A stretch of 14,876 nt of DNA from Chrysochromulina parva (lineage: Eukaryota; Haptophyta; Prymnesiales; Chrysochromulinaceae). Every line of letters starts with the position of its first letter. The stretch's first letter is position 1. Under the pieces are notes generated by a model. It was not told the DNA's origin and did no database searches. It saw nothing but the letters and a program-made list of their open reading frames with translations. This document shows positions 7,635 to 14,876 of this stretch, one piece after another. The position numbers were made by a program, and so were the translations under genes. Where the stretch lies: contig PJAB01001386.1 in assembly GCA_002887195.1 (NCBI GenBank), forward strand, positions 1 through 14,876, given 5' to 3'.

Positions 7635-8658
7635 GAACAGAAATACGACGCTACTCTTTGCTCGGGTGACTCACGTGTGATACGTAGTGGGTATAGGCTC
7701 TCCCCCCGGGCGGGATGTGGCATGTGCTCAAGTCGTGCGTACAAGTAAGTTGGATAAACCCGCGGATCCCGCGAAACGGTTCTCGAGTCTACCGATGCCT
7801 TGACTTGACTTGACTTACATGCGCCTGGTGCGAGAAGATTGATAGATACGCGTCAAAGCGCGCCGGCACGAGCTCCGCGGTTGTGCGTGTTGTGTTTCAC
7901 ATGGCCAACACGCCCCGCGCGGCGTTCGCGCGGAAGGTCCCTGTGCTACGGTTTAATCTAGCGGTACACACGTTAGACAGCCGGCCGCGGATTCGGTCGT
8001 CGCGCGGTCGTGCGTGTGGGTGCGCTGGTGGTTTGGGATGGCTGTGAGGTTCGTCTGTGTGATCCGTGTGCCCGTGCGTGTGTGTCCCCGTGTGTCCCGT
8101 GTATGTGCCGGCTCTACAAGCAACGGGGAGAACAAGCAAGTTTCCATGCCCGTGTCCCGCCGTGTCACCATGCCGTCCCATTTTCCCATGTCGCATGCCG
8201 CCATACTCTCACGCCGTCATCCCCTTCAAATTCCCCCACCGCAATTCAGGGGGTCCTGCCAATGTGTACGGTAGGTAGCTTGGTAAGTTACAAATCTCTC
8301 TCTGTCCCGGCTCCTCCCAGTGTCTTTTTACCGTGTGGGGTTGGTTTTGAGGTGGTTCGTGAGGTTCGTGTGTCTGTCTCGTGTGTCCGGCTCCCCCCCA
8401 AGTCGCTCCCCCCGGTACAGTCTTTTTGCCGTCTTTTTACCGGTACCGGTACCAAAACAAACGAGGGAGCGCGCCGGCCGTGCCCCACCACTTCGTGCGG
8501 GTGGGCTCGCGGAGCACCGGTTGCTCTAACTCTCACCGCTTTAGCTCCTGAGTTTCCAGATTTAGGTTTCACGGCTTTTCGGCGCGAGTTTCCAGTGCAA
8601 GCCTCCTTGCGCGCGTCGGTGGACGCCGGAGCCACGCATTGAAAGTTAGCGCCGGATC
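7635..8658. other. Repeat-rich noncoding spacer upstream of the 8659 ORF
   Basis: About 1 kb without a credible gene. It contains a short TGACT array near 7800-7816, a GT-rich stretch (about 8005-8110) with CCGTGTGTCC words, a CCATG/CCGTC-rich stretch (about 8150-8230) and three GTCTTTTT(A/G)CCG motifs (8321-8333, 8420-8431, 8431-8442), the last running into a GGTACCGGTACC palindrome. Several frames are open only because of composition. It may be the 5' untranslated region or promoter of the downstream ORF or retroelement, which is inference. Confidence 0.45.
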
Positions 8659-10557
8659 ATGCAACCTGCGCACCCGAACCAGTCCACTCATCCGGCCGCA
8701 CTCGTTCAGTCAACATCAGCACCGGTCTCCGCTCTTCTTATATCGGCTGTGCACGATGCGCGCGCCAACCCCGCAAATGGAGCCACCTTTCAGGTGGGCG
8801 CTGCTGCTGGGATGCCTCCTCGGCCAAAGGCGCTTCATGCTCGGAGCGACCCGCCAGCGCCCGATGGAGCCGCGGCCGTTCCAGCCGCTCCCGCGCGAGG
8901 GTCGACGGGAACCCTGCAAGGCGGAACCCTTGTCAACCCTTTCTCAATGGGCGCAGCAAATGGTGCACCTGGCGGTCCGCAACAACAGCCCTTTGCTTTC
9001 GGCGGCGGCACACAGCGCGTCATTTTCGGTCAAGCGGCACCACCGGCACCCGCTCGCACGGCGACCAATGCAGCCGTGCAAGGCAACGGGACCCAAGCTG
9101 CGCCGACGCGGACAGGGCCAGATATTACCGCTACGAACATGGACCTCTTCGGCGAATCGGCCGCGCCTACCGTCATACCCCCAGGCTTCGGGCCACCTTT
9201 GGCGCCCGAGTGCGCCCAAGCGCTCCCGCACGTCGCGCGCGCGCTAAGCGACAAACACGAAGCGGAACAAGCCATCCGCGGCCGCATCCCGGGCGGGCTC
9301 GGAGACGGGCACACCTTCGAATCATCGGCCGTCATCGCGAGGGACATCAACCGGCTCACCTTGGACACGTTCAAATCTATGGACCCTCTCCATCAGCCAG
9401 CCCCCGTGTCCTCGGTCATGTTCATCACCCCCGTCACCAACCGGGCTGCTCCACACGAGGTCAACCCGTTCATCATCGCCGGCGGTGCGAAAATGCCGGC
9501 TGCCCTCAGACTGAGAGACAGGCTTGCCGACCTCCTACTCCGTGCCGACTTCAGTTTCCTGACCCAGGACGGCGCGACCAGACCCGTTGAAGCCAAGGAC
9601 GTGTTTGAGGATGGACTCAACAGCATTAACCTTCTCATCGACGACAACAGGATCACAGGAATGTTCACACTCACTGTCTTCCCCGAGTTCGTCGATCAGC
9701 TGTCGACCGCCTTCCGTGGTGGCCGCTTTGGTCATTTCTTCTGCCCAGCCCGCCCTCGAGAGGAGCCCAATGACGCGCTCCACGTCGCCATCGCCGTCGA
9801 GAAGATGCGTGGCAGCACCTACTGCCAGGCGTCCGAGGTGATCTATGAGCTCTGGCATCAGTACAAGGCCAAGGCTGTCTACTTCATCACGGACAATCGT
9901 GCCTTCAAGGGGCAGTTTATCTACATGGTCACGTGCCTCAACGAAGACCACCGCGATTGGTGCCTGCGCAACCCAATCACTCTCCTCGGCGACGAACAAT
10001 TTGACGCCTTCCGCCACAAGCCGGTCAAAGGGCTCAACTATTTCTTCGTTCATGGTGCGCAGAGTGTCACGGATGCCGACCTGCGCCTCAAGTCGGACCT
10101 CGCGGGCTTCTTCCACCTCCCGGCATCAGAGATCAAATTCGTCCAGGTCAAAGACCTCGTATCGCCCAACGTCGTGATCCTCCGCGGGCAAACGCCTGAT
10201 GATGCGGGATCGGTGGCACTATGCTCTGCTCTTATGTCGCGCGGGGTCATCCTATCGACTGCCAAGCCCAAAACCACGATCGCGTACTCCAAGTCGCACG
10301 TCGGCGCCGCAGCTCGGGGTCGATGGAATCGTGTCCGACTGGGGATTGCGTGGGGCCCACTCCCTGGGCGCCCGGCTGAGCCGTCTGAATGGCCGGGTCA
10401 ACCTGTGGGTGAGGCGACGCCTCAGACGAAGAGGGTCCAGCTCCAGGGTGCTCGAGAATTTCCACGAGCTGACCGTCCGCGGCTAGCTCAAACCATTTAC
10501 CGGTGCCGACGGAGAGAAGCTGCCCAGTTTGGCTCTGAAGGAGCGGGACTCTCGTGA
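8659..10557 (+). CDS. Unrecognised 632-residue ORF, possible retroelement ORF1
   Basis: It runs from an ATG at 8659 to a stop at 10557. Residues 1-175 are Ala/Pro/Gly-rich with FG-type words (NPFSMG, QPFAFGGGTQ, IFGQAAP). Residues about 185-545 look like a folded globular protein, for example VSSVMFITPVTNRAAPHEVNPF (about 250-271), LNSINLLIDDNRITGMFTLTVFPEFVDQL, VIYELWHQYKAKAVYFITDNRAFKGQFIYMV and KGLNYFFVHG. I do not recognise the family. After about residue 548 (nt 10,305) the composition changes to Arg/Pro-rich text, and a minus-strand signal takes over, so the original protein probably ended or was cut there. It shares strand with the LINE ORF2 remnant 2 kb downstream, so a LINE ORF1 (gag-like nucleic-acid-binding protein) is possible. 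There is no zinc knuckle, and an unrelated host gene is equally open. Confidence 0.55.
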   Translation: MQPAHPNQSTHPAALVQSTSAPVSALLISAVHDARANPANGATFQVGAAAGMPPRPKALHARSDPPAPDGAAAVPAAPARGSTGTLQGGTLVNPFSMGAANGAPGGPQQQPFAFGGGTQRVIFGQAAPPAPARTATNAAVQGNGTQAAPTRTGPDITATNMDLFGESAAPTVIPPGFGPPLAPECAQALPHVARALSDKHEAEQAIRGRIPGGLGDGHTFESSAVIARDINRLTLDTFKSMDPLHQPAPVSSVMFITPVTNRAAPHEVNPFIIAGGAKMPAALRLRDRLADLLLRADFSFLTQDGATRPVEAKDVFEDGLNSINLLIDDNRITGMFTLTVFPEFVDQLSTAFRGGRFGHFFCPARPREEPNDALHVAIAVEKMRGSTYCQASEVIYELWHQYKAKAVYFITDNRAFKGQFIYMVTCLNEDHRDWCLRNPITLLGDEQFDAFRHKPVKGLNYFFVHGAQSVTDADLRLKSDLAGFFHLPASEIKFVQVKDLVSPNVVILRGQTPDDAGSVALCSALMSRGVILSTAKPKTTIAYSKSHVGAAARGRWNRVRLGIAWGPLPGRPAEPSEWPGQPVGEATPQTKRVQLQGAREFPRADRPRLAQTIYRCRRREAAQFGSEGAGLS

Positions 10558-11365
10558 CTGGGCAGGAGTTAGCGATGAGGAGGAATCCTTCTGCCAGCTT
10601 TGCAGCAACGAGCGCCGAGTAAGTCGCCTGCCTCTGAGCTGCCGAGGTAACGGTGGCAGGCGCACCGGGAGCGGCGGTGGCGGGCGAGCGGGTCACCGGG
10701 CCAGTTGCGGTGGCCGGCGGCTGAGCGCCTGGGCCGGGGTGAGCTTGGCTAATCTGCACCACCGGCCCGGCAGTTGGGGCTTGCCCGTAGGTGTTTGGGG
10801 CAGTGGAGTTGACCTTGCGGCGGCGAGTGTGGGGGATCGTGCTCGGCAGGCTGGGGGGGGCGGCGGCTAGGATCCCGTCAAGCTCCGCGCCACCCTTCAG
10901 CTCCGAGCCCGGCGAAGCGCGCACTTGTTCGATCTCGTCGCCGACCTCGGGGTCAGGAAACACCGTTGCGCGCATGAACTGGTGCCCGACGATTTTTTGA
11001 AGTTCGTCCAGCGATGCACCGACCTTGAAGGGTCCAACAGGCTGAGGATGCGCACCTCCAGGAGGGCGAGGAGGCTGCTCCGGCTGCTGAGCACCAGCCT
11101 CTCGCGCTATGCGAACGTATGCCCTGTTGCCCGTACTGCCCAAATGCGAGATGCCATGAGGTCCCGGCGTCGCAAGTGCGCAGCGCGGCCGATGCCTCCT
11201 CGAACACGGCCGCCGGCAGCTGAATACCCACACGCGCATACCGGGGTGGGGCTGAGTGATCGCCCCCCTGCTGAGGACTAAGCATGTCCGCGCAGCCCCC
11301 ATCGCGAGATAACACGCCGTCCCGTCGCTCGTACTGTGCAGCCGCGGGGGGCACTCGAGTCCCAT
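10247..11365 (-). pseudogene. Minus-strand ORF with a degenerate autoantigen-p27 (ZNRD2)-like motif
   Basis: This minus-strand frame is open from a GTG at 11395 (first ATG at 11365) to 10247. The credible part begins near 11,030 with LDELQKIVGHQF and EVGDEIEQVRASPGSELKGG. A Pro/Ala-rich linker follows, then (nt 10618-10487) LVAAKLAEGFLLIANSCPVTRVPLLQSQTGQLLSVGTGKWFE. That block has the spacing of the Sjogren/scleroderma autoantigen p27 family (LLQGW-ML-CP-C--PLM----G--YC--C), but only the first Cys remains; the others are Thr, Leu and Gly/Thr. The tail runs antisense into the 8659 ORF, so the natural stop may be lost. The start is unclear: an overlapping minus frame (10953-11789) looks equally protein-like upstream, implying a frameshift or a spliced intron near 11,100. 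Function is not inferred. Confidence 0.4.
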
Positions 11366-11789
11366 AATCGCGGCCGAGCAGCGAGGCCGAGTCACACACG
11401 CTCTCGGCCCCCATCGAGTGTGTACCCTTCCGACCTACACGGCGCGATGCGGGCACAGACGCGGGTAGTTCCCGGTGGCCCAGACCATCGCGCGCGCGTG
11501 CACACTTCCCCTCTCGCCCTAGCAGCCCAGACTGGGCGTCACCGGGGGCCTCCAACCTCGAGGAGGTGACCGCGCGCGGCTCGCAAGTTGGTGCCTTGAA
11601 GCCGCGAGTCCCTTCAGGGGCCGTTGTCGGCGCAGAGGTCTGAGAGCAGGAGGCGGTTGGGGTGCCCGGAGGTAAGAGAGAGTGAGTCGGCGTGATGATG
11701 GGCGAGGCAGTGGCTTGCAGCGCGCGGCGCCTGCGCCATTGCCGGACAGCCCTTTTGAAGGCAAAGTAGTGTTCGACGATGAATAGCAT
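10953..11789 (-). pseudogene. Minus-strand frame that may supply the N-terminus of the p27-like gene
   Basis: The frame opens at a GTG (11858), and the first ATG is at 11789. The first ~25 residues after that ATG (MLFIVEHYFAFKRAVRQWRRRRALQ) look like a real basic amphipathic helix. A Ser/Thr/Pro-rich low-complexity part follows (PTHSLLPPGTPTASCSQTSAPTTAPEG), and later GIQLPAAVFEEASAALRTCDAGTSWHLAFGQYGQQG (nt about 11,230-11,120) again looks coding. Beyond about 11,100 the adjacent frame (10247-11365) becomes the better one. The two could be exons or a frameshifted pseudogene. I recognise no family here. Confidence 0.3.
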
Positions 11790-11858
11790 ACCATCTTGAG
11801 CCTGTTCTTCGCCTTCGGATAATACCCTCCTTAACTCCCTTTCATGGACGCGAGCCAC

Positions 11859-12540
11859 TCAATGGCACGGTTTCCGCGGACGCCGATTCGCGAGCACCCA
11901 CTGCCCACGGCGACGCCAATTGCTTGCGGGGGTGCCCCCTTATGAGTGCTGGGAGATCGCCGTCCGACGCGCCACTCAGCCTTCACAGCACACCGGACGC
12001 ACAGCCTCGGGGTACCCTTACCTCGCGACTTTGATGGCCTCCCTTGAACTCGCGCCGTGCTGCAATAGCGCCGTGGTGGCAACGCGGAAGTTTGCGAGTG
12101 GTCAGGCGGGTCATGGCGGCTCACTGCCTTGCCATTCGGCTGCCCCTGATGCTATCCGTGGTTCCGCACAACGCACTCCTCAGACTGTCGGCACACTTGC
12201 GGCGATCCTCGATCAAGGGTTCGGAGGCGTCGGCGTGTGCAAAGCAGCGCTTACCTTGTCGCCTTACGGATGGCTCGGCAGCGATGTCCGCACCTTGGCA
12301 GCCCCCGCCTTCACAGCTGCTGCCCTTGTCGCCACTGCCCCTTGTGGGTCTATGGTTTTGCCGGTCACCCTTCCTCGGGACGAAGCCGACGAGCTTTCAA
12401 TGCGGAACTACGAACGGCTTCAGCACTCGCCAGCTCCAGCGTGCCTCTCTACATCACACCCGCTTTCGCCGCCTCTGCTCCGGCGCACTATTCGATTACG
12501 TGGCGCGGGCGACGAGGGTTCCCAACAGGTGCCGGCCGCG
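11859..12540. other. Spacer before LINE ORF2, several frames open
   Basis: All three plus frames are open over most of this interval because of GC content, and none has persuasive protein character. The ORF2 frame is open upstream from a TTG at 11920 with a possible ATG at 12034, but residues before MDTQLPRAGESGFQ (12541) look like translated noncoding DNA. It could be ORF2 leader or part of an insertion. Confidence 0.35.
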
Positions 12541-14757
12541 ATGGATACTCAGCTGCCCCGAGCCGGCGAGAGCGGCTTCCAGCTCATGTCACTCAATATG
12601 AAAGGATCGGCGCTCTCTGAACGGCAGGTCGCTGGACTCGACAGCTGGGACTGTCGCATGAGGGCCCTATTCTCGACCCTATTCTCGACCCTACAACTGT
12701 GGGGCAAGCCTACATTACTGGCCCTTCAAGAGCTGGGAGGGGGGCAAGCTAGTCTGGATAGACTCGTGGCGGAACTACACCGTTTGGGCTACGAGGCGGT
12801 GTGCCGAGCGGGGGAGGAGTCGAGCTCTCGTAAGGATGCCCATCGACGAGGGGGCGTGCTCCTCGCTTGGCACAAAAGCCAGTTTCGATGCGCGCGGCAG
12901 GCCAACGAGGGGACTCAAAGCTACAAAAGCCTCGCGCTCTTACATTCGGCCGATATTTCTGAAGCACAGGAGGGGGGGCAATTGACGACTGCCGTTTCGG
13001 AGGGACTTCAAAAGTACGCGGGCCGACGAGCGTTGGCGGTCCGCCTCACCCGCACGCGCGGGCCCTTGGCCAATGATGAACTTCTTTTCGCCGTCGTGTA
13101 CACCCCGGCCTCGGCGAGTCATGCTGTTCGCGCTGCTTTTTTCGAACTCATCGCTGACAAGCTGGCGGATCTCACCGTTGACGCTGTCTCAGGCGAGGTC
13201 CATACACCTTTCGTGGTCGCTGGCGACTGGAATGCATCGCCCGGGCCGGAGTATCGTCGTAATCGAGCCCCCAATGAGATCCATGACGAGGCTTTACGGC
13301 GGCGGTGGTTCAGCATGTCCGACTCCGTTGGGATCGCCGTGCCAATCCCCTCCGGTCTCGGCACAGACCAATTCACCTTTCGGGCGTCGACGGGGCCTCA
13401 ACACGACCGCACTATCGATTTCGTATTTGTTGATTGCAATCAAAGCCCCTGGTGGCGCGCATCCGAGAGGGCGGCGTCTTTTTGGGAGAATGGGGGGAAG
13501 AAGGAGACGTGTTCGATCATCGCGTCGGGCTGTTCTTCCGCAACGAGGGCGCCTTGGACCGTCTGGGTGACGGTCGGGAAACCACTTACCGTATCAGCAA
13601 GGCACCTGCTAGCTGGCCTAAGTACCGCGCGCTTGCGGCCCAATTTGTCGCACCGCCGGAAGCCACTGCAGACACCGCGCTGGCGTTGTTGGAGGCGCAT
13701 CTCGCTCGGTGCGCCAGGGAGGCGATGGGCGCAGATCAATGGGAAGGGCGACCTCCGAGGGCCACCCCCCCGGATGACCCCGAAGTGAGGCTCAAATGGT
13801 TACAAGGCATGTATGCGGTAGTCAATGCGTCCTACGGGTGGGAATCAGATTGTGAAGATAGATCGAGCGAGCTCTTTCTTTAGCGACCCGTCGAATGAGA
13901 AACTTTACAAGGCTGTCATCCTCCGGCGTGTGCGGGACCGTGAACTACAAAGGGCGGCTCAACGAGGAAAAGTGCTTTGCTGGAGTCAGCTGCGCAATGC
14001 GTGCGACAAGCGCCTCAGAGACGCCATTGCGCGACTGCAGCCTGAAGTGGACGTGCGGCGACGTGCCTTGCGCAACGCGGTTAACCTCGGCATCGATGAG
14101 CCTTGCTCTGCACATGAGTTCACAGAGAGACTTCACCAGCGCTTGCGAGAGATCCGGATGCGCAAACGTACAGGCAGGTTCCAACTCGCGGCTCTCGCTA
14201 ACGAGGATGGGGGCATCGAAAGGAGCGCGGAGGCAGTCCACGCCATCGCCCATCGTTATGGAGTCATACAAAACAGGCTCAGCGCATCAGATGACGAGGC
14301 TTTTGGAGAGTGGCTTTCTTCACTTGTCCCTTCGTCGCCCACCCTTACGCTCCCCGGCGGTGACGCATGGACAGTCCGCAAGGCTCTCCCTGTGGAGGTC
14401 ATCAGGCGGGAGGTGCGCAAGCAGCGCAAAGGCAAGGCTCGGGCGCTGCACCCATTCATTGTCGAGATGCTGCACTGCCTTCCGGATAATCACCCGGCGG
14501 AGCTTGCGTACTACGAGCTTCTCCTTCGATTTCTTCGATGTATGGAAGAAGCTGTGTTCCCCTCACACTACTTGCAAAACATCGGCGTTCTGATCCCCAA
14601 AAAAGCGGCCGGCCTGCTACACATGTCAACGCTCCGGGATATATGGCTCATTAATCACGGAGCCAAGCTGGCTGAGCGGTGTTTGCTCCACTCCGCGCTC
14701 ACCGCCGTAGGATCCCGCGTGCTGCCCAACCATGCGGGCGGGTGCAAGGGACGAGGA
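12541..14757 (+). pseudogene. LINE ORF2 remnant: endonuclease plus truncated reverse transcriptase
   Basis: A non-LTR retrotransposon ORF2 with an exonuclease-endonuclease-phosphatase domain followed by the N-terminal part of a reverse transcriptase. Endonuclease motifs in order: SLNMKG (Asn, nt 12595), LALQELGG (catalytic Glu), VVYTPAS (Tyr), VAGDWNASPGP (Asp and Asn, nt about 13220) and RTIDFVFVD (Asp). The final DHR is found only one frame over at 13515-13523, so a frameshift sits near 13,435-13,445. The shifted frame runs to a stop at 13881, and the original frame resumes near 13,850 (KIDRASSFFSDPSNEKLYKAVILRR), giving two compensating shifts. The RT fingers appear as VLIPKK (14587), LRDIWLINHGAKLAERCLL and HAGGCKGRG. 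Homology stops at about 14757, before the catalytic Y/F-x-DD. The ATG at 12541 is the most natural start. The element is dead by frameshift and truncation. Confidence 0.8.
12665..12688 (+). repeat. 12-bp in-frame tandem duplication in ORF2
   Basis: CCCTATTCTCGA occurs twice in a row, duplicating the residues FSTL between the first two endonuclease motifs. It keeps frame and looks like recent replication slippage. Confidence 0.8.
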
Positions 14758-14876
14758 TTAAGGCCTGGATCCGGATAGACGGATATCCGGATATCTGTTG
14801 ATCAGTGACCTTTTGGGCAGTATCTTACCCTACCAGATAGCACTTGGACACTATCTAGTTCTGTCCGGATTGGATC
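14758..14876. other. Unrelated sequence abutting the truncated reverse transcriptase
   Basis: Composition drops to a more balanced GC content right after the RT homology ends. It starts with a run of GGATCC, GGATA and GGATATC words (14767-14797). Near the window edge, TCTGTCCGGATTGGATC resembles the start in inverted orientation (GATCCGGATAGA), an imperfect inverted relation. It may be another repeat or a small transposon that cut the LINE, or just the breakpoint of a rearrangement. No ORF is seen. Confidence 0.4.

Larger units (their letters stand above)
8659..14757 (+). mobile_element. Possible broken non-LTR retroelement (putative ORF1, inserted segment, ORF2)
   Basis: A provisional span linking the unrecognised plus-strand ORF (to about 10,305) with the ORF2 remnant (from 12,541) as one two-ORF LINE. 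The ~2.2 kb between them carries minus-strand coding signal and is not expected inside a normal LINE, so the parts may instead be unrelated neighbours. Only the ORF2 part is certainly retroelement. No target-site duplication or poly-A/3' repeat is visible, and the 3' end is missing. Confidence 0.35.

Noticed and set aside
8010..8642. 210-residue plus-strand Cys/Val/Pro-rich frame
   Set aside because: It follows GT- and CCATG-rich simple repeats, and all three frames are open; no coding character.
8940..9040. FG-nucleoporin assignment for the 8659 ORF
   Set aside because: Only three or four FG-type words occur, in a generally Gly/Ala/Pro-rich region, and the globular part is not a nucleoporin domain I recognise.
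11920..12540. N-terminal 207 residues of the frame leading into ORF2
   Set aside because: It opens with a TTG rather than ATG, reads like translated noncoding sequence, and the endonuclease has a natural ATG at 12541.

Overview
The window looks like GC-rich nuclear DNA of a eukaryote, most likely a unicellular alga. A haptophyte-like genome is my guess from base composition, intron-poor long reading frames and Ala/Pro-rich linkers, but nothing here proves the lineage. Eukaryotic origin is supported by a LINE-type retroelement remnant (endonuclease plus reverse transcriptase), by gene spacings of about 1 kb, and by the absence of operon-style packing.

Left half (about 1-7,540): two long uninterrupted minus-strand genes. 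The first (557-2605) is an NCS2-type xanthine/uracil-family membrane permease. The second (3613-6879) encodes a 1,088-residue fusion. Its N-terminal isochorismatase-fold amidohydrolase keeps an Asp-Lys-Cys catalytic triad. The middle region is unassigned. The C-terminal DUF1116 domain belongs to the AllG/YlbE family, reported in E. coli as a subunit of oxamate carbamoyltransferase in allantoin catabolism. A nucleobase-type transporter beside a fused amidohydrolase and carbamoyl-transfer-type protein suggests uptake and breakdown of a purine, ureide or carbamoyl compound. This is the most interesting biology in the window. A small plus-strand ORF (7117-7542, unknown function) follows and is flanked by two diverged copies of a ~65-bp direct repeat.

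Right half (about 7,540-14,876): a repeat-rich spacer leads into a long plus-strand ORF (8659 to about 10,305 convincing, open to 10,557) of unknown family with an FG-containing Ala/Pro-rich N-terminus. A ~1.6-kb stretch with its best coding signal on the minus strand follows. It includes a motif resembling the Sjogren/scleroderma autoantigen p27 (ZNRD2) domain with most of its zinc cysteines lost. From 12,541 a decayed LINE ORF2 runs rightward: a complete set of apurinic-type endonuclease motifs, two compensating frameshifts, then the start of a reverse transcriptase domain that stops abruptly at about 14,757 before the catalytic palm. The final ~120 bp is unrelated sequence rich in GGATA-type words.

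Spacers contain a ~50-bp minisatellite (about 176-455), a G-poor proline-coding-like tract (3236-3460) and short repeated motifs. I found no tRNA, rRNA, CRISPR array or bacterial-style promoter.
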